From Jacaranda mimosifolia (taxonomy: Eukaryota; Streptophyta; Magnoliopsida; Lamiales; Bignoniaceae): DNA of 64,000 nt. Below the pieces are notes generated by a model. It had not been told where the DNA came from. It ran no database searches and saw nothing but the letters and a program-made list of their open reading frames with translations. The DNA lies in the NCBI GenBank assembly GCA_018894105.1, contig CM032121.1:6366507-6430506 (forward strand). The letters run 5' to 3'. This document shows positions 35,111-45,616 of this stretch, in pieces (the first letter of the stretch is position 1; each line of letters begins with the position of its first letter). The position numbers were made by a program, and so were the translations under genes.

Positions 35111-36260
35111 TATCCTTCAAAGCTTCTTTGATATTTCTGGCTTCTAAAAGAGATAGGAATATAACATTAGTGCAATCATTATGATCCTCTCTTACCTTAG
35201 ATCTGGTTGTAATTCCTGTATGAGGATCTTCAATAATGTTGTCAGTTGGATGACTGGAAGTGAGTTTTAATTTTCTTTTTCTTTCTTCACCATTAGGGTT
35301 GGAAACTTCCAGTGCTGGTACTTTCTGTCAGCTCATTTTCTTCAGATTTCTTAGTTTCTTTCTCCAAAACTTCAATGATTTGATCTACTCCTACAGATTC
35401 TATGCTCAAGGTTTCCTTGGTGGCAGAGGGGTGAGTTTCATCAAATATAACATGAATAGTTTCTTGTACCACCCTTTTTCTTTTTTTAAATACTCTATAT
35501 GCTTTACTATGAGCTGAATAACTAACGAAGATGCCTTCATCATATTTTGAATCAAATTTATTTGGAAGATCTCTATTGTTGAGAATGTGGCAATTACATC
35601 TAAAGACTCGAAAATAGGAAATGTTTTGAGTCTTCCCCTTCCATAGTTCATATGGTGTCTTCTTGATGGAGGGTCTTAATAACACTCTGTTGATAATGTA
35701 GCACGTTGTGTTTATTGCTTTTCCCTAAAAGGCTTTTAGAAGACCATATTCGTTCAATATTGATCGTGCCATTTCTTGAAGTACCCCATTTTTTCTTTCG
35801 ATAACCCCATTTTGTTAGGGTGTTTTTGGAGTAGAGAAATCATGATCATAGCCAATTTCATAATAAAAGTTCCTGAAATTTGTGTTATCAAATTCTAGTC
35901 CATGATCACTTCTAATGGCCTTGATAATCAGACCTTTCTTATTTTGTATTTTCTTTGTGAGTGGGATGAATGACATTAATGCATTATTTTTGTGAGAGAG
36001 AAAATGCACCTGGGTAAATCATCAGAAATAATCCACTATTATGAACACATATTTGCTTTCACCTAAAGTTTGAGTTTTCATTGGGCCAAAAAGATCTAGG
36101 TGAAGCAGTTCTAGAGGCCTGGAGGATACCACATCATTTATTCGCTTCTTACTTGTTTTCCTTTGACACAAGCATCACAAACTTTGTTTCAACTAAATCC
36201 CAGATTGGGAATTCCTTTAACAAGGTTCTTTTGAACAATGTGATACAACAATTTCATGTT
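35111..36260 (-). pseudogene. copia B integrase
   Basis: The frame 36009-35815 shows KGLIIKAIRSDHGLEFDN, which carries the second catalytic Asp region of the integrase core, followed by STPKTP. After a stop, 35685-35293 reads RPSIKKTPYELWKGK, FRCNCHILNNRD and FDSKYDEGIFVSYSAHSKAY, the usual copia integrase carboxy-terminal region. Frame breaks and a stop at about 35815 separate the parts. Confidence 0.75.
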
Positions 36261-37375
36261 TGTATGTCCTAGACGTCTATGCCATTCCAACTAGGACCTT
36301 CAAATGCAACAACACATTCAACATTTTGATTTGAGAGGTCATTTAGATTGATGCAATAAATATTTGTATCCCTAGTGGCAGTGAAAACTATTTCATCATC
36401 TTTGGAGATAATGCAAAGTGAAGGTTTGAATTGTACCTGGTACCCTCTGTCACAAAGTTGATTGATGCTTAGCAGATTGTGTTTTATTCCTTCCACTAAC
36501 TAGACATTCTCCATGGAAGTTCCAGTATATTTTCCCACAATTCCTTTTTTAATGATTTTACCTTTGGTATTATCTACAAACAGTACATTTCCACCATTGA
36601 TTTCCAGTAGATTTGAAAAGAAAGACCTATCTCCAGTCATGTGTCTGGAACATCCATTGTCCAAATACCATTTCTTGTTTCCTTTCTCCATTGGTTTCTC
36701 CATCATAGATGTTTAATTTTTTAGGTACCCACATATTACTAGGTCCCGAACCATTTGATTTTTTGACCCATACATACTTAGTACCTATGAGTCTCTTTAT
36801 AGGATATTTGTAGGATAGATGACCATCAAAATTACATGAATGGCATGTTTTGGAATTTCTAAACTCTTTAACATTTAGGGGGGCATTTTTCCCTTGATTT
36901 TCCTTTTCAAAGAATAGTTCTCATCAAGAAGTTTTCTTATCTTTCTTTCTAACTCTTGATTTTTTTGAACAATTCTATTTCTTTATTTAGTCCCCTTCTT
37001 GATAACGTTGTTGTAAACACGAACTAGCTCTTATTTTTCATTTCTAATTTTTTGTAGTTGGTCCTTAAGAGAGTTTATCTCAATTTCTAATGCAGTTAAT
37101 TGATTATGACAATCAGAATGCAAATTGAAAGAATAGGTACTATCATAATCAATTTCAAAAATTTCAGAATCACTTGCAGAATTAAAAGTTATCTATTTAT
37201 CTGCCATGAAATAATTATCCTCTACGTCAAAATGTTTAGAATCAGAATCATTCCACGTGATTGTAATAACTCTTGGCTTGGAACTTCGGCCAGGTTTGGG
37301 ACTTCTCCTGAGCTTTGGGCAATCTGGTCTCTTGTGAACTGGTTCATGACATTTATTGTGAGATGTACTCTTCAT
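36261..37375 (-). pseudogene. copia B gag end, protease and pre-integrase
   Basis: The rightmost part (37375-37193) encodes KCHEPVHKRPDCPKL, the last three ligands of a CCHC zinc knuckle. The first Cys is missing, because the sequence here passes into LTR-like sequence. Next are a Glu/Lys-rich stretch and the protease region (36706-36500) reading KKWYLDNGCSRHMTGDRSFF, where DSG has become DNG. The pre-integrase part (36496-36269) reads KHNLLSINQLCDRGYQVQF. The amino-terminal gag is absent. Confidence 0.75.
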
Positions 37376-37621
37376 CTGATATGGATTTTCTCTTTATATA
37401 ATGTTCACAAGACATAGCCTCTTCCATGAGTATTGGCAAATGTTATGCTGCTTCCTTCTTTGTATTGGCAGCTGTTCACCTTTCTTTTTATTTGCCAAAA
37501 TGTGCCTGCCATGATTAGTTAATAAAAAGATCTAAAAAAGTAGTAACATTCCATAGTTGTAGGAGTGAAACAAGGACTTGATTGGTCATAATCAAAGTCT
37601 ATTTTGGAGAAGATCCTAACA
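37354..37621 (-). repeat. Truncated 5' LTR of copia element B
   Basis: Matches 32836-33114 of the 3' LTR. It is joined directly to the gag zinc-knuckle coding region at ATTGTGAGATGTACTCTTC. The remainder of the LTR, the primer-binding site and the start of gag are deleted. Confidence 0.75.
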
Positions 37622-37659
37622 AGCCTATATTACGCCCTCTAGTTCCCCCTAATTGCGGG

Positions 37660-37666
37660 TATAAAA
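37660..37666 (+). promoter_or_regulatory. Candidate TATA box of NLR1
   Basis: TATAAAA lies 121 bases upstream of the NLR1 ATG at 37787. The stretch from about 37668 to the ATG is similar to the 5' flank of NLR2 (53951-54060, inverted). The copia B LTR ends 38 bases upstream of this box. Confidence 0.4.
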
Positions 37667-37786
37667 CATGGCCTCCATTTCTATCTTCACTTTTAGGCAC
37701 CTCTTCTATACTAAATTTTACAAGTTATAACCTCAGCTATTACATAGTTTTCAACCCCAGCTGTTAAAAACAAGGGAGAAAAAGAA

Positions 37787-37914
37787 ATGGATTCTTCCTT
37801 TAGACGAACTCTATTTCATGTTTTTTAAGAAATAATTGAATGGAGAAGGAGGCCACATTTGATCCCCGCAGATGCCACAATACCTTGGAGAGCGTCACAT
37901 CTTTTAGTTGTTCA
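37787..37914 (+). pseudogene. NLR1 (R1-type NB-ARC-LRR) pseudogene, 5' fragment
   Basis: The first ~40 codons of NLR1 begin at ATG 37787 and read MDSSFRRTLFHVF, a TAA stop, then EIIEWRRR and ATIPWRA. They correspond to MDYSSRVILFEAF, QIIEWRRW and ATIPWSES of NLR2. Similarity ends at GTTGTTCATG (37905-37914). The matching NLR2 sequence resumes at ATGTCTTAAAATTGG (45617). The upstream flank also matches that of NLR2. This is the separated 5' end of the pseudogene whose body begins 7.7 kb downstream. Confidence 0.8.
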
Positions 37915-38222
37915 TGATTAAGGCCAATTGCAATTTACCCCCCTATGATTTGTGAAATAGGCATCAAATGCACATATGAAAAAAAAAAAAAAATACAAAT
38001 AACTTCCTTATGTTTTATAAAACCATGCACACCGCCCCTTTTCTCATTTGTTGCCCATTTAACATAATTTTAATATGAAAAAAAATAATTTACCCTTAAT
38101 CATTTAATATATTTTCAATTCAATTTAAATAACCTTTTATTATCATTTTTTTTCCAATCTTTTCTTTTCTTTTTATTTCTCATTTCTCTCTTCTTCCATT
38201 ATTTTATATGCTTCTCATTTTA

Positions 38223-38278
<56 letters not shown>
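38223..38278. repeat. (CA)n(TA)n microsatellite
   Basis: CA run followed by a TA run. The neighbouring sequence to 39540 has several further TA-rich runs. Confidence 0.95.
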
Positions 38279-38652
38279 AATTTATCATTATTTCATATAT
38301 TCTCATTTTATAAATATATAAATTTATAAAATTAAAATCACTTTTGTTTTTAATTAACGTATCAATTATATTTGTCTTTCCTTCTATTAATTCATTTGAA
38401 AGTAAATAAAATGTAAATTTCATTAAAATATACAACATACTTTTTTTTATACTTAAATACATATATGACATATATATACATATATATAAATTTATCTATA
38501 AAATTTAAATAACTTTTATTTATATCTTGTTTCTTTCAAATTATTCATTATATATATTTATTAAAATATGTATAGTATATGTATATACATATATTGTTTT
38601 TTGATAAGACATATATTAGTATGTATGATGTTATTATCATATATATATATAT

Positions 38653-39186
38653 GGGATAAAAACAGTTTGCCATCCTATGCATGTTTTTACACTTTGCTAA
38701 TTAAACTTTTTTTTGTGATACTTTACTATGCAAACTATATCTTTTTTTTTTTTTTTTACACCTTACCATACACGAACAAATTTTGGTGGAATATTATGGA
38801 AAAACTTCATCACATCAATGCCGGGGGGCTCTTATTCAGGTATTATAGTTAAATTTTTTAATTTTATGGACATTAATAGTCATCTCCTTGGTGTAACTTT
38901 GCTAAATCACAAAAAGCAATGAACTTTTTTCAGTCTATTTTCAAGTGTATATCATGTGATAATTCAAGTTAAAAATGTAGTTTTTTAATGAAATGATAAA
39001 AAATATCTTTAGAAAAGACTCCGGTCACTCATGTGATGGAATATCATGAAATATTTTATGAAAATTGGTTCATGTATGGCAAGGTGAAAGAAAAAGTATA
39101 GTTCAGATGGTAAAATATAACAAAAAAAGTTTGATTGGCAAAGCATAAAAACACGCATCATTTGGATGGCAAAGTATCTTTATCCC
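38653..39186. mobile_element. MITE with long imperfect terminal inverted repeats
   Basis: 534 bases. The left arm starts GGGATAAAAACAGTTTGCCA; the inverted right arm starts AGGGATAAAGATACTTTGCC. The similarity extends at least 70 bases inward (CATCC, TGTTTTTA, CTTTGC, AAACTTTTTTT). It lies in a TA-rich sequence, so the target duplication cannot be judged. The long TIRs suggest a Mutator-like or foldback type. Confidence 0.7.
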
Positions 39187-39577
39187 TATATGTATATATG
39201 ATAATATATATAATTATTTAATAACACCATCATTATATAAATTTATCTATATAATTTAAATAACTTTTATTTATATCTTTTTTCTTTCTAATTATTTATT
39301 TTGAATTAATATATATATATTTATGAAAATATATAATATATTTATATACATATATATTTTTTAGAAGATATTTATATTTATATATTTATTATCATATATG
39401 TATTACATATTATTATGTATTATAACATACATGCATTGTAATGTATATACTATAATATATTATCATATATATATATGATAATAACATCATATATGAAAAT
39501 ATATAATTATTTAATAACATATATAAATACAAGACCCTACCCACCCTTGCCCCATCTCCCTAAACCTTGCAGGCTCC
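39187..39577. other. TA-rich spacer
   Basis: Low-complexity TA-rich DNA ending in a short GC-richer stretch. Nothing recognised. Confidence 0.5.
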
Positions 39578-39955
39578 CCACTAAGTTGGGTCCTTAATGG
39601 TTAGCAACAAATGACTTTCTTACCCAAACAAACTTAGTACCAATAAGTTTCTCAATTGAATATCTATAATTGACATGACCAGATTTACCACAAGTAAAGC
39701 ATGTTTTTCGAGCATGTCTAAAATTTATTTTGGAAAAAGTAGAGATCGGTTTGGTTTTTCTCTAGTAATTTATCCAATTCTTCTTGCAATTAAATAGTCC
39801 TCTTTTTATTGCAAAGCATTGTTTTTATCAACGAGCATTTTCACACAAATTTCATAAAACTTAAGCAATTTGTGCACATCCTTATCAATGTCAATTTCAT
39901 CACTGGAATCACAATTAGAGCATGAAGCGATATTTACTTGATTCATGCTTTTTTT
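39578..39955 (-). pseudogene. Second copy of a copia gag end (zinc-knuckle region)
   Basis: Minus strand. Closely similar to 44931-45570 in the copia C gag: it includes the CFTCGKSGHVNYR zinc-knuckle word, then KLIGTKFVWVRKSFVANH, and a tail matching the gag acidic region. It is shorter internally than the 45 kb copy. It comes from another member of the same family or from a rearranged tandem copy. Confidence 0.65.
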
Positions 39956-40226
39956 GTTTATACTTAAGGAACCGGGCAAGCAGTAGATACAATATATTGG
40001 GACTAGTAAGTCCGAACATTAGTAGCTTATCCAAGCATCAAATGATCATCCAAAGTAATAAGTTATTACAAGATCATAACAGTTTAAAAAGTTTAATGTA
40101 ACAAAAGCAATTATAAGGTCCAGCAAAAACAGTCAGAATATTCCAAAAGTTCCAATAGCAAGATTTTCAAATTTTATGGAAGCTCTCCCTTTCTACCCCT
40201 TCAGCATCAAAAAAGAAAAAAAAGGC

Positions 40227-41640
40227 CTAGGAGGCATTTAGGTAGGCCCTAACTTTCTCTTTCAAATGAATGACACTAGTACGTGTACGACTGGATTGGC
40301 AAAGAAGGCATTCCAACTTATAGTCCATGGAATCAATGAGTGTTTCCAGGCAGCCAATAAGGGTTTCCACTGTTTTGGTTAGGTCATCCAGTTTTGCTTC
40401 TAGTCCAATGCCCACTTTACTGGTTTTTTCTTGAGCTTTCCGTGGTGTCTTAATGGGGGTAGGACGAGTAGGGCTAGATTGTTCAAACTCAAAGCTAATA
40501 GGAACTGGAATTTTAGATTTTCATAGATGAAGCTTTATATTGCAGGAGTTCTCCCAATTCCCCTAAATCATCCATCATCTTTAGTATACTAGATTCTCAT
40601 TTTCCTAAGACAAGCAAGATCTAAGACCTTATGATCACACTCCCCCTCAATCTAGGCATCCGGTAGAAAAATTCCCTCATGTTTAAAGACGTAGTTGAGG
40701 ATCATGGAGTACGAAAGATTTTTGGCTTGATAGAGAAGGAATAGATCATATATTTCAGGATAATGAACCCAATGTTGACTGGTTCTTGCCTAACAGCCTT
40801 AGCCATTACACAGAGACTCATGAAATTTAAATCAGTTGAGTGACTACCTCTAGATACCAAGGAAGAAAAAGTAGTACAACTTAGCATTTTGTGGAGCAGA
40901 ATATGTTCAATCTTTAGTCTGTTCAAAGCAGTTCCTCCAGATAAAGCAAATTGCCTACCCCCAAAAACATGTTTGAGATTTCATGAAGGGAGATATCAGT
41001 ATCAAAAAAGTCTCCAAAATTGAAAAATTTAGTGTCATTATCAGGAAGATCAAATATAAACTTCAACTATGATAGAGACAATGCAATCCTTTTTCCAAAC
41101 AGATTAGACTCAATTGAAATATATTTGAGTAAAACAGTTTTAACACATAGGGATAAGATCTCTCATCCAATATCTTGAAACTATCCCATTTTAGTTTGCA
41201 CATAACATCAATGGTCGGAGAATTTGGTAAGGAATAAAAAAGAATCGCTCTACCCCTGTTTAAAATTTGGCCAGAAACTTTTTGGAGAAAATAATTTTTA
41301 GCTTAGTAGAATGGAACTTGACGGAGGAAGGGACCTTACTGAAGTTCTATCGATGATTTCTTCAGGTTAACTAGAATAGAGGATTTTGGACTTGATAATC
41401 CCTTATTTGAACTACTTGGATATTTAGGAGAACTTATTACTAGGTTCTTCAAACCATATAAACTTAGGTTTATCAGTGGAAGAGGATTTTTCAGTATCAG
41501 AGCTGGAGTTGTTGTACCATTTTAGGAGAAGAGGAGCATCTAAAGTTATAAGAGGAGCAACTTCAGACAAGGAGGATGAAAACTTTCTTTTTCTTTGAGG
41601 TTGAGGGACCAGCAGACTGGGTATTACCTCTCTTTGGCAT
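40227..41640 (-). pseudogene. Envelope-like third ORF remnant of a SIRE-type copia element
   Basis: Downstream of copia C pol on the same strand. It starts MPKRGNTQSAGPSTSKKKK (41640). After a frameshift it continues SLSEVAPLITLDAPLLLKWY, a Ser/Lys stretch and KFIWFEEPS (41424-41675). Later pieces include IDVMCKLKWDSFKILDE (about 41210) and a helical end, ETLIGCLETLIDSMDYKLEC (40415-40227). SIRE/Maximus copia elements carry an extra envelope-like frame in exactly this place. The call rests on position, orientation and this remembered pattern. The region is heavily broken. Confidence 0.5.
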
Positions 41641-41901
41641 TTTAAAGAAAATTTCATATTGAAACTTTGCAACAAAGATTTTGTGAAGAAGAAGAAAATG
41701 AGAAGGAAGGGTTTTGCACGTGAGAGAGAAATACGTAGCCCTTAGGAATAAGAGGAATCTTGAAAAGTATGAATTTTTGGAAACCTCATTTTAGTCATAA
41801 TGGCCAAACAATCTGTCATATAAATTTGGTAATGGGGGATGAAGGATTGAGCATATTAGTGAGCGGTTTTCAATAAGGAATAATTGCTGAGTTTGAATAT
41901 G

Positions 41902-43270
41902 TTAGCAAATCCCGCCAAAATCAGGTTTTGATCTAGTTACCAACTTTTCTCTTTTGTATGTAAATTTCTTTTCATCCAAAGCTTTGGTAAAAATATCTGC
42001 AAGTTGATTCTCAGTGAAAGCAAAATCAATTGATATATCTCCTTTGTTCAAATGATCACGCATGAAATGATGTTTAATTTCAATGTGTTCTGTGCATGAG
42101 CGTAGAACTAAATTTTTTAGAAATGCTAACAGCAATGGAATTATCACATAAAATGGGCACACAAGGCACATTGATACCAAAGTTATATAATATACATTTC
42201 ATCCATAGTAGCTGTGTACCGCAATTTTCCAAGGCCATGTATTTTGCCTCAATTGTGGATTATGCCACTCACTTTATTTTTTACTCCACCATGAAACCAA
42301 GCAGTTTTCCAGTAGTTGGTAACCACTACTAGTACTTTTCTTATCTATCTTGCAACCAATATAATCCACATAAGAATAGCTTATGAAATTAAAGAATTTA
42401 GAGTGTGGATACCAGAAGCCATAATTGGATATTCCTTTAAGATATCTCAATATTTTTTTCACAACATTTAAATAGGATTTCTTTGGATTGGACTGGAGTT
42501 TGGCACATAAGCATGTTGAGAACATAATATTTGGACGACTAGCAGTCAAATAGAGTAAGCTACCAATCATACCTCTACAAACTTTCTCGTCTACATTTTT
42601 ACCGTCCTCATCAAGTTCCAGTCTGGTATTTGTACCCATAGGAGTGGTTGTAGCATTGCATTCACTCATCTAAACTTCTTTCTTGGCAATCTCTTGACAA
42701 AGTAGATCATTAGTAGTACTAAAGATAATGTCAACAATGTATATTTGAACAATAAGGGAACCATTTTCTTGGTGCTTTGTGAACAATGTAGTGTCTAAGA
42801 TTTCAATAGAAAAACCATTTTTTATGATAAAGTTGCTCAAGTGATGGGCTTGTTTTAGTCCATATAAAGTCTTTGTCAGTTTAAAAACATGATGAAGGAA
42901 ACTTTGATTTTCGAAATCGTGCGATTGCTCTACATAACCTTCTTCTTTTGTTAACTTGTTTAAAAAAGCACTTTTTATATCCATTTAATAGAGAAAAAGT
43001 TTTTTATGAGATATAAAGGCAAGAAACATTTTAATTAATTCTAAACTTGCAACGGGAGCGAACGTTTCATCATAGTCAACGCCTTTTTGTCGACTGTAGC
43101 CTTTTGCTACTAGTCTAGCTTTGTTCCTAGTAACTTTGCCGATTTCATCTAGCTTGTTCCTAAATACCCACTTGGTACCAATGACTGGATGCTCTTATGG
43201 TCTTTCAACCAAGTTCCAAACTTCATTCTTTTCGAATTGAGTAAATTCTTCCTTCATTGCTTCAATCCAG
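41902..43270 (-). pseudogene. copia C reverse transcriptase and RNase H
   Basis: Right to left: MDIKSAFLN, TLYGLKQAH and SLIVQIYIVDIIF (42984-42670), where the YVDD box is altered to YIVD. After an internal deletion, 42669-42274 reads GMIGSLLYLTASRPNIMFST and LRYLKGISNYGFW. Then 42180-41902 reads HIEIKHHFMRDH and ENQLADIFTKALDEKKF. Order and spacing are those of copia pol, with RT shortened at about 42670. Confidence 0.8.
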
Positions 43271-44400
43271 AATGGGTCCTTTAGTGCCTCTTTGATGTCC
43301 TTTGGTTCGATCATTAAAATGAGGACACAATTGGATTCATCTGGTGGAACTTGTCTGGTTTTGGATCTAGTCGTTATTCCAACTTGTGGATCCTCAATGA
43401 CTAAGTCAGTAGGGTTAATGGAAGTATGTTTGAATTTTTTGGTTCTTGGTTCAACCCTTTCTATTGACTCATTGGAATCATGTTCATCATGGGGTTTGTT
43501 TCCTCAAATGATTTCGGTTCCTCTTGATTTAATGTTGATGGGTCTAAGTCTGGAATATTGATTGGTTCTTCGAATCCTACAACTTCTTTGCTTAAAGTTT
43601 CCCTGGCACAAGATGTATTAGTTTTATCAAACATAACATTTGTAGATTCTTGAACTGTTCTTTTTCTTTTGTTAAAAATACGATAGGCTTTATTATGCAT
43701 TGAGTAACCAACAAAGATAGACTCATCAACTTTGAAATCAAACTTTGTCAAATAGTCTCTATCATTGAGAATAAAATATTTGCAACCAAAGACACAAAAA
43801 TAGGAAATATTTGGAATTTTACCTTGCCACAATTCACATGGGATTTTTCTCAAAAGTGGTCTTAAGAAATACGATTTGCCACATAATAAGTTGTATTCAT
43901 GGCTTTCACCCCAACAGGATTTTGGAAGATCATATTCATTAAGTATGGCTCTAGCAGCTTCTTGCAAAATCTGATTTTTTCTTTCAACTAACCCACTTTG
44001 TTGGGGAGTCTTAGGAGCAGAAAAGTCATGAATGTAACATGTTTTTCACAAAACAAAGTAAAGTTTATTTCATCAAACTCAGTTCCATGTTTACTTTAGA
44101 TTTTCTTAATGAAATAACATTTTTCATTTTGAAGCCTTTTAATGAGTGGAATAAAAGCACCTAAAGCATAATTTTTATGATCAAGGAATAAAACCCATGT
44201 AAAATTAGTATAATCATCTACTATGATAAACACACATCTTTTACCTCCAAGGGAAGTGGTCTTCATAGGTCCGAATAGGTCAATGTGCAGAAGTTCCAGT
44301 GGCCTAGAAGTTGTGACCTCGTTCTTGGGTTTGAAAGAAGTTTGAATTTGCTTCCCTTTTTGGCAAGCATCACATATCTTGTCATTGGAGAAGTTTAACT
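43271..44400 (-). pseudogene. copia C integrase
   Basis: The frame 43967-43461 reads MQEAARAILNEYDLPKSCWG, KIPCELWQGKIPNISYFCVF and DESIFVGYSMHNKAYRIFNK, the integrase core end and linker. The upstream part (about 44400-43970) is visible in broken frames, including a PKTPQQSGLVER-type word near 44005. Not functional. Confidence 0.75.
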
Positions 44401-45616
44401 TGAGTACCCTTTGACAAGATCTTTCTTTGTGAGATGAAATATAAGTTCCATGTTTATTTGACCCATTCTCCTATGCCATTTCTAGCATTCTTCATCTAAA
44501 ACAACTAAACACTCTACATTTTAATAGGTTAAATTATTAAGAGTTATACAATAAATATTTTCATCCCTGGTAGCAGTAAAAACCAGTTTCTCATTTTGTT
44601 TGATAACATAGTGAGAGGGTTGAAAATTGACCTCATAACTTTCATCCTACAGTTGATTGATACTGAACAAGTTATGCTTAAGGCCCTCAACAAGCCAAAC
44701 ATTATCAATGGAAGTACCAGTCGCTTACTAATAGTACATTTACCTATTATGCGTCCTTTTGTGTTGTCTGCATAGAGAATATTTCATGCAGAACAATTAT
44801 TAAGCTTAGAAAATATGGACGTATCCCCTGTCATATGCCTGAAACATCTGCTATCCAAGTACCATTTCTATTTAAAAATGTTCCTTGGCCTATACCTGTA
44901 AGAAATCAGTTTGTTTTAGGTCCTCAAACTAAGTTGGGTCATTCATGGTTAGCAACAGATGGCTTTCTTACCCAAACAAACTTATTACCAATAAGTTTCT
45001 CAATCAGACATCTATAATTGACATGACCACATCTACCACAAGTAAAATATGCTTTTCAAACATGTTTGAAATTTATTTTGGAGGAAGTAGAAATAGATTT
45101 GATTTTTCTCTGGTCATGCAGTTTTTGAAATTCCAGCTCTTCTTAACATTATGTTTAGGTGGAATATGAATATATGTATGTTTGATATTTGTGGAACATT
45201 TACCTAGGTCATCCTCAACATGTAAGCATTCCTCAACAATCATTTTTCCTTTGATTTCATGGCTCATTTTTTTCAACTTACTTTTTCAAGGAAGTATTTT
45301 CTTTAGTGAGCCAATCATTATTTTCTTCTTACATTCAACATCAAGGGTCTCTCTGTTTTTAGTCATTTGCATTTCAAATTTATCTTTATGAGCCCTATTC
45401 AATTCTTCTCGCAAATAGTTCACTTTTTCTTGCAGAGCATTATTTTTAGCAACAAGCATTTTCACAATAATTTCATAGAGCTTAAGCAATTTTTGCACAT
45501 TCTCATCAATGTTAATTCATTACTGGAATCACAATCAGAGTATGAAGAGATACTTACTTGATTTACCATGAAGCAATTCTCTTCATTGTCAAATTTCTCA
45601 CTATCAAATTCATCCC
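44401..45616 (-). pseudogene. copia C gag and protease, 5'-truncated
   Basis: The protease word at about 44826-44872 reads KWYLDSRCFRHMTGD, with the DSG triplet changed to DSR. Gag parts include the zinc knuckle CGRCGHVNYR near 45040-45010, and coiled-coil pieces LVAKNNALQEKVNYLREELN (45460-45400) and KNCMTREKSNLF. The remnant ends abruptly at 45616 inside an acidic gag stretch (WDEFDSEKFDNEENC), where NLR1 sequence begins. The start of gag and the 5' LTR are absent. Confidence 0.75.

Larger units (their letters stand above)
32530..37621 (-). mobile_element. Copia element B (SIRE/Maximus-like pol), 5'-deleted
   Basis: A minus-strand copia element. The 3' LTR is 32530-33114, and a truncated 5' LTR lies at about 37354-37621; both start, on the minus strand, with TGTTAGG(A/G)TCTTCTCC. 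A polypurine tract AAAAAGAGGGAGAT immediately precedes the 3' LTR. Right to left follow the gag zinc knuckle, protease, integrase, reverse transcriptase and RNase H. Candidate target duplications are AGCCC (32525-32529) and AGCCT (37622-37626), one mismatch. The LTR pair has diverged visibly, so the insertion is not recent. It lies directly upstream of the NLR1 start, 38 bases from a TATAAAA at 37660-37666. Confidence 0.8.
37915..45616. mobile_element. Composite 7.7 kb insertion splitting NLR1
   Basis: It contains, left to right: non-coding AT-rich repeats, a CA/TA microsatellite, a long-TIR MITE (38653-39186), a gag scrap (39578-39955), an envelope-like remnant (about 40227-41640) and a 5'-truncated copia element (41902-45616), mostly on the minus strand. 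Both edges touch NLR1 coding sequence that is contiguous in the NLR2 paralogue apart from about six bases. ATG appears at both junctions. No LTR or clean target duplication bounds the block, so it is not a simple single insertion. Confidence 0.7.
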
